Positions 34,674 through 43,962 of a stretch of 64,000 nucleotides of DNA are shown here, piece by piece. The notes beneath the pieces are model-generated. The model had not been told where the DNA came from, made no database searches, and worked only from the letters and a program-made list of their open reading frames with translations. Position 1 is the first letter of the stretch, and each line of letters opens with the position of its first letter. A program made the translations under genes and the position numbers. Source of the DNA: Pseudodesulfovibrio tunisiensis (GTDB lineage: Bacteria > Desulfobacterota > Desulfovibrionia > Desulfovibrionales > Desulfovibrionaceae); NCBI RefSeq assembly GCF_022809775.1, contig NZ_CP094380.1:2827501-2891500 (forward strand). The letters are read 5' to 3'.

Positions 34674-37107
34674 GAGGCTGCTCCTTGGCAGTGGGTTGGC
34701 TGGATTGTTCCAGATTGCTTTTCAGGAATTCCACGGCCGCGCTCACGTCCTTCTTCAGGGTGGCGTAGACGCGTTTCATGGATTTTTCGTCTTTCTGGCC
34801 GCACAGGTATTCGAGCTGTTCGGCTTCGGTTCCGGCCCGGGCCGCGCCCACGGTGCGCGACGATCCCTTGATGGAATGGGCCAGCCGCTTGGCTTCGTCG
34901 TGGTCGCCCTGATCCATGTGCTCCTTGAGCTCCCGAAGTTCGTCGGGTACGTCGCGCACGAAGATGGCGTCCATGCGCAGGAGCAGGTCCTCCCTGCCAC
35001 CCAGCATGTCCAGTGCTCCGGCGCGGTCAAAGGCTGGGGATTCGGCTCTGGTTCCGGCTTCGGTGTCGCTGTCCGGGGCCGGGGCCGCAGTGCGTCCGGC
35101 CGTGGTCTCGGTGATCACGCGATGAAATTCGCGGGTGTTGATGGGCTTGGAAATGTAACCGTTCATTCCGGCTTCGAGAAAGCGTTCCCGGTCGCCCTTG
35201 AGCGCGTGCGCCGTGATGGCCACGATGGGGATGTCCGGGGTTCGGGCTCCGGAATTGGGATCGCGAATGGCGCGGGTTGCGGAAACGCCGTCCATGATGG
35301 GCATCTGCACGTCCATGAGGATCACGTCGAAGTCTTCCCGCTGCACGGCCTCCAGCGCCTGCATGCCGTTTTCCACTGCCGTGACCGCATGGCCCTGTTC
35401 CTTGAGCAGGGTGGACGCGAGCTGGCGGTTCAGGGCGTTGTCGTCGGCCAGCAGCACCTTGAGCGGGAGCATGTTTTCGGACGGGGCCGGAGCTTCCTCG
35501 GCCGGGATGCGTGCTGCGTCGCCGATGCGGAATCGGGCGGTGAAGCTGAATGTGCTGCCTTCGCCTTCCCGGCTGGTCAGGCGCATGCGGCCCTGCATCA
35601 GCTCCACGAGCTGGCGGGAGATGGCCAGCCCCAGTCCCGTGCCGCCGTGCTTGCGGGTCACGGAGTCGTCGGCCTGAAGAAAGCTCTTGAAGATCGCGTC
35701 CTGCTTGTCCCGGGGAATGCCCATGCCCGTGTCCGACACCGCGAATTCCAGCCAGATATCCTCGTCGGTGTCCGGGGTTTTCGGCTGTCCGGCAAGCCTG
35801 GCGCTGATGGCAATGCCTCCGGTTTCCGTGAATTTGACGGCATTGGACATGAGGTTGATCAGAATCTGGCGCAGCCGGGACGGGTCGCCCACAAGGACCG
35901 GGGGAATGGCGTTGTCGATGTCTGCGGTCAGGCCCAGCCCCTTTTCCCGGGCGTGCAGGAAATGGATGTCCATGGCCGAGTCGATGGTCTGCTTGAGATT
36001 GAAGTCGATGGCTTCCAGCGTGAGCTTGCGTGCCTCGATCTTGGAAAAGTCCAGAATGTCGTTGATGACCGTGAGCAGGGAATTGCCCGCCTGCATGACC
36101 CGTTCGAGGTACAGGTTGCGGTCCGTGGCGTCCGTGGCGCGCAGGGCGAGTTCGGCCATGCCCAGCACCGCGTTCAGGGGGGTACGGATTTCATGGCTCA
36201 TGTTGGCCAGAAACACGGATTTTGCCCGGGTGGCCGCATCCGCCTTTTTCATGGCGCTGACCAGGCGCATGGATTTGCTGGTCAGTTCCGCATTGGCGCG
36301 TTCCAGTTCCTTGGTGCGCTGGCGCACGCGGTCCTCCAGCTTGTCGTGCGCACGCTGGAGTGCGTCCTCGGCGCGCTTGCGGGCCGTGATGTCGATGCCC
36401 AGCACCATGATCATGCGTTCCCCGGCCGAATCGGTCATGGGGCTGCACTGAAGGTGGAACGTGCGCCCCTTGGCGTCGGTCCAGTCCCATTCCTCGGCCC
36501 GGTCCATGTCCATGGCCTCCATGGGCGGACACCCCAGACAGGATTCCCGTTCGCAGCTCAGGGCCTCTTCGCACTTCCGTCCTCTGGGGCTGCCGAAATA
36601 GCGGCGGAAATAGCGGTTGGCGTAGCGGATCGTCTTGTCCGGGTACAGGTGGTAGACAATGCCGGGCAGGGATTCCATGAAGAATATCTGGCGCTGCTGT
36701 TCGCGGCGCAGGTCCTCGTCGGTCCTGCGCAGGTCCGTGACGTCCAGCACGTTGATGGCGACCCGGGAGACTTCGCCCCACGGGTTGGCGATGGGCACCA
36801 CGGAGTGGACCAGGGAACGGCCGTTCATTTCGGCTTCGAACCGGATGGGCCGGGCTTTTTTCGCAACTTCGTCGAACTTGGCCTTGCGTTCCGCCCGGAT
36901 GTTTTCCGGCAGGGTCCTGTAGAGATTGACGTGCAGCAGATCATCGCAGGACTTGATGTTCAGCATCTTGGCCGCGGCTTCGTTGCCGGCCAGAATGTTG
37001 CCGCCCACGTCCATGACCAGAGACGCTTCGATGGAAGCGGAAACCAGCGCCCGGGCGGTTTCGTCCAGTGCAACGTAGGAGGGATGCTGAATGGTGTCGT
37101 TTGCCAT
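34651..37107 (-). CDS. Hybrid sensor histidine kinase with PAS, receiver and HPt domains
   Basis: 818 residues with no membrane helix. Two PAS domains come first ('ASIEASLVMDVGGNIL', and a second with 'SLPGIVYHLYPDKTIRYANR' plus a cysteine group 'CEEALSCERESCLGCPP'). A coiled coil leads to HisKA with '[15 protein letters not shown]' (His near 304) and HATPase 'DTGMGIPRDKQDAIFKSF'. A receiver has 'VILMDVQMPIMDGVSA', and a C-terminal HPt domain has 'AKRLAHSIKGSSRTVG'. All steps of a phosphorelay are thus in one protein, with the overlapping CheY-like gene downstream as probable final acceptor. The start at 37107 is supported by a good promoter 67 bases upstream; the frame runs open further but not into family sequence. 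Confidence 0.92.
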   Translation of the reverse strand: MANDTIQHPSYVALDETARALVSASIEASLVMDVGGNILAGNEAAAKMLNIKSCDDLLHVNLYRTLPENIRAERKAKFDEVAKKARPIRFEAEMNGRSLVHSVVPIANPWGEVSRVAINVLDVTDLRRTDEDLRREQQRQIFFMESLPGIVYHLYPDKTIRYANRYFRRYFGSPRGRKCEEALSCERESCLGCPPMEAMDMDRAEEWDWTDAKGRTFHLQCSPMTDSAGERMIMVLGIDITARKRAEDALQRAHDKLEDRVRQRTKELERANAELTSKSMRLVSAMKKADAATRAKSVFLANMSHEIRTPLNAVLGMAELALRATDATDRNLYLERVMQAGNSLLTVINDILDFSKIEARKLTLEAIDFNLKQTIDSAMDIHFLHAREKGLGLTADIDNAIPPVLVGDPSRLRQILINLMSNAVKFTETGGIAISARLAGQPKTPDTDEDIWLEFAVSDTGMGIPRDKQDAIFKSFLQADDSVTRKHGGTGLGLAISRQLVELMQGRMRLTSREGEGSTFSFTARFRIGDAARIPAEEAPAPSENMLPLKVLLADDNALNRQLASTLLKEQGHAVTAVENGMQALEAVQREDFDVILMDVQMPIMDGVSATRAIRDPNSGARTPDIPIVAITAHALKGDRERFLEAGMNGYISKPINTREFHRVITETTAGRTAAPAPDSDTEAGTRAESPAFDRAGALDMLGGREDLLLRMDAIFVRDVPDELRELKEHMDQGDHDEAKRLAHSIKGSSRTVGAARAGTEAEQLEYLCGQKDEKSMKRVYATLKKDVSAAVEFLKSNLEQSSQPTAKEQPHEDHTGG

Positions 37108-37173
37108 GCTCTGTGCCGGGGGCTGTTTTGTCGGGCAATCCGCCGTTATGGCGGTATTTCCGGTATGCTGCGA

Positions 37174-37202
37174 AGTGTATGAAAGGGGCCTTGTCGAGTC
37201 AA
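37174..37202 (-). promoter_or_regulatory. Putative sigma70 promoter for the hybrid kinase/receiver operon
   Basis: On the minus strand TTGACT (37202-37197) is separated by exactly 17 bases from TACACT (37179-37174). This lies in an AT-rich intergenic patch, 67 bases before the kinase ATG. A small inverted repeat CCGCC-ATAAC-GGCGG lies in the leader at about 37138-37152. Confidence 0.6.
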
Positions 37203-37268
37203 TGATAGATGGTGTTGGAAATGCGAAAAAATATAGAATGTTCCAAAAAAATAGAGCGCGTTCCGCAG

Positions 37269-38354
37269 TCAGGCCCGCGGCAGGGACACGGTGACATGCG
37301 TGCCGTCCCGGTCCGAGGTGGACATGGTGACGTCGCCGTCCAGAGTCCGCGCTATCAGGCGGGCGGAATACGTGCCCAGTCCCGCGCCGAAGGCCTTGCC
37401 CGCCGTGGCGTACTTGTCGAAGAAGCAGTCCCGCAGGGGGCGGGGCACGGGCTCGGGATTGTGGATGTCCACGGTCCCGGGATCGCCGTCTTGGCAGTCG
37501 ATGACAACCTTGCCGCCGCAGGGGGACGCCTCGATGGCGTTTCGGATCAGGTTGGCAAACAGGGAATAGCAGAGCAGTTCCTCGCCCCGCACCGCCAGAC
37601 AGTCGCCGTTTCCGACATGCTGGTTCCGGAAGGTGAGCACTGCCCCGACTCCGCATTGATGCATGTCCGCAGTCAGGTCGCGGAGCACGCTGCGGATGAT
37701 GCGGAGCAGGTTCAGGGCCTCGGGGCGGACCTGATACGCGGCCTGTTCCATGCGGAAAAGATCCAGGGCGAGATTCAGTTCACCGACCAGACTGTAGGCT
37801 GCCTCTTCCAGTCCTGCCAGCGCCTCGGCCTGTTCCGGAGTGATGTTGTCCGCCCTGCGAAGGGCCGCGGGAATCTGGAAGAAGGCCATGATCGGCGAAC
37901 GCACGTCGCGCCGCACCAGTGCGGCTATGTCCGTTTCCAGATGTTCGAGGCGTTTTTTCTCGGAAATGTCCTCGCGAAAGAGGATGCAGTGGGTGGTTCT
38001 GCCCGGTTCGTCCGCAACCGGCACCACGGTCACGCGTTCATGGGGGGCGCTTCTGCCCCGGGCAGGCGCGACTTCTCCCTGCCACGTCTTTCCGCTGCGC
38101 ACGGCTTCCAGCGCCCTGTCCGGGATGGCTGTCCGGAATGGCTGGCCGCACGGCCTGTCCAGCACTTCGGAAAGCTTCAGGCCCGAGGCGCGGAGAAAGC
38201 TTGGGTTGGCGTATTGGATGCGTCCCTGATCATCCGTGATCAGCACGGAGATCGGGCAGTGCGTCACGCACTCCCGGGCGGATTCGGACAGCGCGTCCGA
38301 CCGGTCCGGGAATGCCGGATCATGCGTTTTTCTTTTCCGAATCTGTCTTGCCAT
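37269..38354 (-). CDS. PAS-domain histidine kinase-like protein lacking the H-box histidine
   Basis: 361 residues: PAS (about 25-140, 'PISVLITDDQGRIQYANPSF'), a HisKA-like helical hairpin, and an HATPase ('LFANLIRNAIEASPCGGKVV' as N box, 'AGLGTYSARLIARTLDGDV' as G2-type motif). The H-box reads 'ALVRRDVRSPIMAFF', where a histidine is expected in the position held by Arg (pattern H-D-x-R-S-P). The codon is CGC, one transition from CAC. It therefore may not autophosphorylate at this site and could act as a pseudokinase or pair with another subunit. The start at 38354 is preceded by GGAG. It has no membrane helix. Confidence 0.82.
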   Translation of the reverse strand: MARQIRKRKTHDPAFPDRSDALSESARECVTHCPISVLITDDQGRIQYANPSFLRASGLKLSEVLDRPCGQPFRTAIPDRALEAVRSGKTWQGEVAPARGRSAPHERVTVVPVADEPGRTTHCILFREDISEKKRLEHLETDIAALVRRDVRSPIMAFFQIPAALRRADNITPEQAEALAGLEEAAYSLVGELNLALDLFRMEQAAYQVRPEALNLLRIIRSVLRDLTADMHQCGVGAVLTFRNQHVGNGDCLAVRGEELLCYSLFANLIRNAIEASPCGGKVVIDCQDGDPGTVDIHNPEPVPRPLRDCFFDKYATAGKAFGAGLGTYSARLIARTLDGDVTMSTSDRDGTHVTVSLPRA

Positions 38355-38451
38355 GGCAGCTCCGCGGGGAAAACGGATTTTTCGTTTTGCAAGCCATAGC
38401 AGGGCGCATGTACGCCGGGGATGATAATCTGCGTGCCGGGTCCGACGTGCG

Positions 38452-39321
38452 CTAGAGGCGGCGGACGCTGTCCGGACGCAGCCCGGTTCCGGTAGCCAGA
38501 GCCGCGTCCAGTGCGTCCAGCGCGGCCTGTCTGCCCGAGGGCAGCCGGACCTTGAGGGGCAGATAGTTGGAGGCATGGTTGGCCAGAAGCACGCCGCGCG
38601 AAAGATGGAGGTTGGCGAGAATTTCCCGGATTTCCAGAAGAATGCCCCGGGAGTCGGGCAGCACGAAATCCCCGGCCTCGTGCCACGCGTGGAGCGGGGT
38701 GCCCGGAATGAGCATCAGGGTCAGGAGCGCGGCCTGATCCGGGTCCATTTCCGAAAGCACGCGCGCGGTTTTCCGGGCGTGGCGCAGGGACCCTTCCACA
38801 CCGCCAAGCCCGTTGATCGCGGTGACGTTGAGCCGGAATCCGGCCTTGCGCGCCCTGCGGCCCTGTGCCGTGATGAACGCCGCGTCTCCGTGCTTGTTCA
38901 TGCGCCGCAGCACCTCGTCGTCGCCGGACTCCAGTCCCATGTACACCATGCCGAGGCCCAGTTCGCGCAGCTCCCGGAGCTGCTCATCGGTCTTGCGGGC
39001 CAGACTCTTGGCATTGGCGTATGCGCCGACGCGCGTGATGCGGGGAATGCGTTCCCGGATCAGGTGCAGGATTTCCCGCAGCCTGTCCTGAGGCAGGATC
39101 ATGGCATCGCCGTCGCACAGGAACACCCGGCGCTGGCGTGTGCGATGTCGGGCCGCGAACTCGATGTCCGCGCGGATCGTGGCCATGTCCTTGAACGCAA
39201 AGGGCTTGTCCTGATAGGCCCCGCAGAACGCGCACTTGCCGTGCGAACACCCGAGGGTGACCTGAAGCAGGATGCTGTCCGCCTCGCTGGGCGGGCGGAT
39301 GATGGTGCCTTGATAGTCCAT
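38452..39321 (-). CDS. Radical SAM protein (Elp3/HemN-like core), function unknown
   Basis: A 289-residue radical SAM protein. 'QVTLGCSHGKCAFCGAYQDK' contains the CxxxxCxxC-type cluster ligands, followed by 'RRVFLCDGDAMILPQDRL', 'RITRVGAYANAKSL' and 'MVYMGLESGDDEVLRRMNK'. The last is typical of B12-independent radical SAM enzymes that report on repeat-use motifs ('GLESG'). The substrate is unknown; such single-domain members are common in anaerobes. It lies downstream of the HDOD gene on the same strand with 15 bases between, so they may be co-transcribed. Confidence 0.87.
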   Translation of the reverse strand: MDYQGTIIRPPSEADSILLQVTLGCSHGKCAFCGAYQDKPFAFKDMATIRADIEFAARHRTRQRRVFLCDGDAMILPQDRLREILHLIRERIPRITRVGAYANAKSLARKTDEQLRELRELGLGMVYMGLESGDDEVLRRMNKHGDAAFITAQGRRARKAGFRLNVTAINGLGGVEGSLRHARKTARVLSEMDPDQAALLTLMLIPGTPLHAWHEAGDFVLPDSRGILLEIREILANLHLSRGVLLANHASNYLPLKVRLPSGRQAALDALDAALATGTGLRPDSVRRL

Positions 39322-39336
39322 GGGGATGATTCGCGG

Positions 39337-40593
39337 CTACTGGATCGGACCGTCGTTTGCATCTCCGCCGAAGAACGAGTCCGCCCACGAAAAGGCGTGC
39401 TGGTAGCTCACGGCAACCGTACCGGGCAGCAGGCCGAGCTCCCGGGCCGTGTCACCCACGGCGTCCCAGTCCGAGCTTTCGATGGACAGGGCCAGTCTGA
39501 GCCATGGTTCGTATTCGCCGGGCTCGCCGCACAGGGCGCTCTTGATGGCGTCGTCCACGGGCAGGTGCTTGACCACGGCGGCCATGTCCATGTCCAGCAT
39601 GGCATCCAGCAGGGAGAACAGGCCGAGCATGAACAGCTTGTCCGAGGATTTTTCGTGGCCGCCGCCCAGAGCCGCGGTTTCGAAGAGCTTGGCCCTGTGC
39701 GCGGACAGGTAGGACAGCTCCTGACTTTTTCTGGATGGCGCCAGATCCGTGAGAATGAGCAGCCGCAGCCAGTTGCGGATGGGGCGCCATCCGGCCAGCA
39801 CCACGGCCTGCCTGATGGAGGTGATGGTGGTGGAAAAGCTGAATGTGGCGGAGTTCAGGAAATTGAGCAGCCGATAGCTGACGGACACGTCCGCCTCGAT
39901 GGCCGGGGTCAGGGCGTCGAAGTCCGGCTCTTCCTTTTCGATGATTTCGAACAGCTTGAGCCGGGTGATTTCCGAGGACGTGATCTTGCGGCCGGACTGG
40001 GTCTGCGGCTTGCGGAAGAAGAAACCGTGAAACAGGTCGAATCCCAGAGACTTGGCGCGTTTGAATTCCTCGTTGCTTTCCACGCGTTTGGCCATGAGCC
40101 GGGGCGCGCCAGCCTGCTTGGCTCGGTCCACGATTTCCGTCAGTTCCCTGTCCGATCTGCCGCAGATGTCCACCATGAGCAGATCCGCGAACTGCATGAT
40201 CTCCCGGGCGTCTTCCCGGCCCGTGTAGTTGTTCAGGGCCACGAGATAGCCTTCCCGCCGCAGGTCGGCCAGAGCCTTGTAATACGCGGTGGAGCCGGGT
40301 TCCTCCTCCACGATGACCACGGTATTGTTCCACGGCACGGCCAGAGGGATGCCGTCCAGCACGTCTTCGGGCGTGAAATGGATCATGATCCGCGCCTTGC
40401 CAAGAGAGGCTTCCGAACACAGGGGCAGGTTGGCCACGAGATTCCGGGTCGCTTCGGAGTCGTCCGTGAAGATGGCCCTGTCCGCGTCCTGGCTGTCCCG
40501 GAAGAGCATGAGATAGCCCCAGGTATCCCGGTGACGGTCGAAAACGGGTTGTCTGGCAACAAAGATGGATTCATAGGTCTTTTCAGTGTTCAT
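39337..40593 (-). CDS. EAL-like/HDOD signalling protein (YuxH type)
   Basis: 418 residues. The N-terminal half is a degenerate EAL-fold domain: '[20 protein letters not shown]' takes the place of the EAL signature, with 'VALNNYTGREDAREI' and 'MAKRVESNEEFKRAKSLG' later. The C-terminal half is an HDOD domain ('DVSVSYRLLNFLNSATFSFS', 'IRQAVVLAGWRPIRNWLRLL', 'KLFMLGLFSLLDAMLDM'). Such proteins lack catalytic residues and act as signalling adaptors that may bind cyclic di-GMP. A frameshifted paralogue lies immediately upstream (40721-41972). Confidence 0.9.
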   Translation of the reverse strand: MNTEKTYESIFVARQPVFDRHRDTWGYLMLFRDSQDADRAIFTDDSEATRNLVANLPLCSEASLGKARIMIHFTPEDVLDGIPLAVPWNNTVVIVEEEPGSTAYYKALADLRREGYLVALNNYTGREDAREIMQFADLLMVDICGRSDRELTEIVDRAKQAGAPRLMAKRVESNEEFKRAKSLGFDLFHGFFFRKPQTQSGRKITSSEITRLKLFEIIEKEEPDFDALTPAIEADVSVSYRLLNFLNSATFSFSTTITSIRQAVVLAGWRPIRNWLRLLILTDLAPSRKSQELSYLSAHRAKLFETAALGGGHEKSSDKLFMLGLFSLLDAMLDMDMAAVVKHLPVDDAIKSALCGEPGEYEPWLRLALSIESSDWDAVGDTARELGLLPGTVAVSYQHAFSWADSFFGGDANDGPIQ

Positions 40594-40720
40594 TGTGCGT
40601 CGCCTCTGGTTTCGGCTCTTGGCTGACTGCTCTGGAACGGCAACCTGCCGCGTTGCCCGACAGTCTGGATTTTTCGTTTTTCCAACGGTTTGTCGACGTT
40701 TTGCTCGCTGTCTGCCCTGG

Positions 40721-41972
40721 TCATGAGGAGGCCGGGATGGCCCCGAAAAACGTGTTTGCCCAGGAAAATGCCTGCTGGTAGCTCACGGCCACGGCTCCCG
40801 GGGATATGCCGAGTCGTCCTGCGGCCTCGTTCATGAGCGGCCATTCCGAATTCTCGATGGCCGAGGCAAGGTCCAGCCACGTGGAATATTCGTTCCGCTT
40901 TCGGCACAGTGCCTGCTTGCACTGGTCATCAATGGGAAGGTGCTCCACAATGGCGGCCATGTCCATGTCCAGCATGGCGTCCAGCAGGGAGAACAGGCCG
41001 AGCATGAAGAGCTTGTCCGCTTCGTCCACGGCATGGCCGTAGTTCATGGCCGAGGACTCGAACAGCTTGGCCCGGACCGCGGAGAGCAGGGTGAGTTCCT
41101 GATTCTTCCGGGAGGGAGCCATATCCGTGAGAATGATCAGCCTGAGCCAGTTGCGGATCGGGTTCCACCCGGCCAGCACCACGGCCTGCCTGATGGATGT
41201 GATGTTCGCGGCAAAACTGAAATGGGCCGAGTTGAGAAAATTGAGCAGCCGGTAGCTGATGGAGACATCGGTTTCCACGGCCTTGGCCAGGGCGTCGAAG
41301 TCCGGTTCCTGCCGTTCGATGATCTCGAACAGCTTGAGTCGGGTGATCTCGGCCGAGGTGATGGTCCGATCCGCTCGGGGAACGGGTTCCTTGTAGTAGT
41401 AGCCGTGGAACACGGGAAAATCCCGTGTCCAGTGCATCCTGATGCTGCTGCGCGGTTTCTATGCGTTTCGCCAGAGTCTGGGGAATGCCCGCCTCGGCTG
41501 CGGTGCGGACAAGGCGTTCGGCCTCGGCCTGCCCCAGTTCGGGCAGGTTGATCACGGCGATGTCCGCGAGGTTGGCAAGCGGTTCGCCGCCGGGCACGCC
41601 GGTGTAGTCGTTGACGGCGATCGCATACCCCTTGTCCCTGAGGGCCCGGACCGCCTCCACCAGCTCCGGCGATGGCGCGGCGGTCTCCTCGATCACCACC
41701 ACGGTCCGGTCCGGGGGCAGGGCCTCGGGCACGGCCCGGATCACGTCGGCATGGGTGAAGATGATGAGTATCCTGTCCCTGCCCCGGGCTTCCGTGATCT
41801 GCGGCAGACCCGCCACCACCTGCATGGTTGCCCCGGAATCGTCGGATATCAGCGCCTGTTCCGCGTCGGCCCTGTCCCGGAACAGCATGAGATGTCCATA
41901 GACCTGGCTGTGCCTGTCAAAGACGGGTTGTCTGGCGATGAATACGGGATCGTAGGCGTTTTCCTGGGCCAT
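40721..41972 (-). pseudogene. Frameshifted EAL-like/HDOD paralogue
   Basis: The N-terminal half ('[20 protein letters not shown]' onward) runs from an ATG at 41972 with AAGGAG upstream. It stays in frame to 'HQDALDTGF', then continues out of frame as '[10 protein letters not shown]'. The rest of the protein ('[19 protein letters not shown]' through the HDOD domain) is in another frame from about 41425 to 40721. Deleting one T of the TTTT run at about 41417-41420 restores a continuous protein aligned with the intact neighbour at 39337-40593. So it is a tandem duplicate that is either recently inactivated or carries a one-base assembly error. If intact it would have the same adaptor role as its neighbour. 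Confidence 0.85.
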
Positions 41973-42197
41973 GAAGGGCTCCTTGTGCAAAATTCCGGGG
42001 CTCATCTTGTCATGCCTCACGCTTTTATTCGCGTCAACCGGGTGAGTCGGCGGTTCTGCCTGTTTCGGGAAGGGCGGAAGCCCCGTCCGGGGCTGGCCGG
42101 GATCATTCTTCTTTTCAGAGCGGGCCGACTGTATTATGTGGTGTGGCGATGCAAGCCCGGAGAGTTTGCTGGCGAGAATCGATTTGCGAGGTGGAAC

Positions 42198-43001
42198 ATG
42201 CACATTGGCAAGGCCATTCGACTTGAGCGGATATTCAACCGCAACACAGGAAAGACCATCATCGTTCCCATGGACCACGGTGTGACCGTAGGGCCGATCA
42301 AGGGACTGGCATCCATCAGGGACGTGGTCACGAAACTCGTGGCGGGCGGGGCCAATGCCGGTCTGGTCCACAAGGGGCAGGTGGGCCTGGGCCACAGGAT
42401 GGAAGGCAGCGATTTCGGCTGCATCGTCCATCTTTCGGCCGGGACCGTCCTGTCGCCGTTTCCGAACAGGAAGCGGCTGGTCACCACGGTGGAGGAGGCC
42501 ATCCGTCTTGGCGCGGACGGCGTGAGCGTGCACGTCAATCTCGGGGACGAAAGCGAGGGACAGATGCTCAGCGATCTGGGCCGGGTTGCTGCTTCGGCCG
42601 CGGACTGGGGCATGCCGCTTCTGGCCATGATCTATGCGCGCGGACCCAAGATCGGGAACGAGTACGACCCGGACGTGGTGGCCCATTGCGCACGCGTGGG
42701 CGCGGAACTGGGCGCGGACGTGGTCAAGGTGAATTTCACCGGGGATGCCGAGAGCTTTTCCCGGGTGGTGGCGAGCGCAGGCGTGCCCGTGGTCATTGCC
42801 GGCGGTCCGAAAAAGGACAGCACGCGCGGCGTTCTGGACATGGTTCGTTCCTCTCTGGACGCGGGCGGCTCGGGATTGTCCGTGGGCCGCAACGTGTTTC
42901 AGCATCGCGACCCGGTTCGTCTGGTGGCGGTGCTCAGGCGCATCGTGCACGAGAACATGGATGTGGACAGCGCCCTGGAAGGGTACGAGAACATTCTGTA
43001 G
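42198..43001 (+). CDS. DhnA-type class I aldolase, probable 2-amino-3,7-dideoxy-D-threo-hept-6-ulosonate (ADH) synthase
   Basis: A 267-residue class I aldolase of the DhnA/archaeal fructose-bisphosphate aldolase group. Key parts: '[20 protein letters not shown]' (catalytic Asp), '[19 protein letters not shown]' (Tyr), '[15 protein letters not shown]' (Schiff-base Lys), and '[19 protein letters not shown]' with '[15 protein letters not shown]' (phosphate binding). In Desulfovibrio and methanogens this group makes ADH, the first step of a DAHP-independent route to 3-dehydroquinate and aromatic amino acids. That assignment fits the organism but cannot be told apart from a sugar-phosphate aldolase by eye. 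The partner dehydroquinate synthase gene is not adjacent. GAGGTGG precedes the ATG. Confidence 0.85.
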   Translation: MHIGKAIRLERIFNRNTGKTIIVPMDHGVTVGPIKGLASIRDVVTKLVAGGANAGLVHKGQVGLGHRMEGSDFGCIVHLSAGTVLSPFPNRKRLVTTVEEAIRLGADGVSVHVNLGDESEGQMLSDLGRVAASAADWGMPLLAMIYARGPKIGNEYDPDVVAHCARVGAELGADVVKVNFTGDAESFSRVVASAGVPVVIAGGPKKDSTRGVLDMVRSSLDAGGSGLSVGRNVFQHRDPVRLVAVLRRIVHENMDVDSALEGYENIL

Positions 43002-43022
43002 CCGTTTTCCGAAAAGGATTTC

Positions 43023-43064
43023 AAGGCGCGACGCAGGCTCCCTGCGTCGCGCCTTTCATTTTTC
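43023..43064 (+). terminator. Terminator after the DhnA-type aldolase gene
   Basis: A perfect 15-bp stem (43023-43037 with 43041-43055) with a 3-base loop, followed by TCATTTTT, 21 bases after the stop codon. Confidence 0.9.
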
Positions 43065-43244
43065 GTTCGGCCCCGATTTCGGATCGGCCGGAGGCGATGC
43101 CCCGCCAGCTTCGGAGCGGATGCGGACTTCGGGCTGCGGTGTGCGGCGGACAGCAGCGGATACCGAGAAGCCAAGCGCCTGCAATTCGGAGCCGGTGGGC
43201 AATCTCCTGTTGTTCGTGCGGATGATGCAGTAGATGCTGTTCAT
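43056..43244 (-). CDS. Short hypothetical protein
   Basis: A 62-residue ORF beginning 'MNSIYCIIRTNNRRLPTG' with a clear GGAGGAAG ribosome site about 7 bases upstream, which is the main support. The C-terminal half is Pro/Ser/Arg-rich ('RTPQPEVRIRSEAGG') and looks weakly coding. It ends inside the terminator hairpin of the aldolase gene. No family is recognised. If it is not a gene, then 43066-43460 has no other coding content. Confidence 0.35.
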   Translation of the reverse strand: MNSIYCIIRTNNRRLPTGSELQALGFSVSAAVRRTPQPEVRIRSEAGGASPPADPKSGPNEK

Positions 43245-43460
43245 GACTCGGACTTCCTCCCCCCGTATGTGTTTCGTCCCGGTTTTCCTGTAACGTCGTC
43301 TGCGTATTCGGGACTGTATTCCTGTAGGAGCTGGTGTCGGGAAAGTCCAGAGTTTGTTGAAAAAATACTCTTGAATTTCAGCAATTTACAACCACAAAAC
43401 CCTTTCATAACCTGAAAGGATTTATCCAGACGGAGCCGCAGGGGAAGGTGCGGAGCTGGG

Positions 43461-43498
43461 AAAAGGAAAACCCCGGAAACGGAGGCGTTTCCGGGGTT
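43461..43498 (-). terminator. Terminator of the S24/HEAT/DUF6941-like operon
   Basis: On the minus strand a 13-bp stem (43469-43481 with 43486-43498) is followed by a T-rich tract (forward AAAAGGAAAA). It lies 28 bases beyond the DUF6941-like stop codon. Confidence 0.8.
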
Positions 43499-43525
43499 CG
43501 CTGTTCGGGATTTCGGGCCGGGCTG

Positions 43526-43939
43526 CTATGCCGTGGCGGTCTGGCCCTGATTCAGGAAAACGTACAGGGGCAGCCGGGCCACGGCCTTCCATTCCTCGCC
43601 CTTGCGGATGGCCACGGTCAGGGTGTGGCGGCCCTCCTGCGCCACGTTCAGGCCCGGAAGCTGGAAATTCATCTTGTGCAGCACCGTGCCGTGGGGCGCG
43701 ACTTCCTGCATGCCGAGGGTCTCCGGCTTGCCCTCGGGCGGAACCAGTTGCAGGGCCACGGAAAAGCCCTTTTCATCCTCCTCGTCCAGCTCCCACATGG
43801 TGCCCACGTAGACTGCGGGCAGCGTGGCGGGCAGCTTGGAGACCACGGCATGTTCCACGGTGCGGATGAACGAGGTGCTGCTGGTTTCCTTGTCCACGAT
43901 CAGGTCATTGCAAAGTATGGAATACACGAGTTTGGCCAT
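43526..43939 (-). CDS. DUF6941-like protein
   Basis: A 137-residue soluble protein starting 'MAKLVYSILCNDLIVDKETS', then 'SFIRTVEHAVVSKLPATLPA', 'VGTMWELDEEDEKGFSVALQ', 'LVPPEGKPETLG' and ending in a beta-rich region 'GRHTLTVAIRKGEEWKAVAR'. The pattern (N-terminal CD-x-IVD, a proline hairpin, then a receptor-like beta domain) fits the uncharacterised DUF6941 family. It is the last gene of a three-gene operon headed by an S24-type repressor (23 bases after the HEAT gene). Function unknown. Confidence 0.65.
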   Translation of the reverse strand: MAKLVYSILCNDLIVDKETSSTSFIRTVEHAVVSKLPATLPAVYVGTMWELDEEDEKGFSVALQLVPPEGKPETLGMQEVAPHGTVLHKMNFQLPGLNVAQEGRHTLTVAIRKGEEWKAVARLPLYVFLNQGQTATA

Positions 43940-43962
43940 GAAGGTTTCCTCTCTCGGGGTTG

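Noticed and set aside
40929..42950. A 673-residue minus-strand protein
   Set aside because: It joins antisense sequence of the DhnA aldolase to the N-terminal half of the frameshifted EAL-like/HDOD gene; only the part from 41972 downward resembles a gene.
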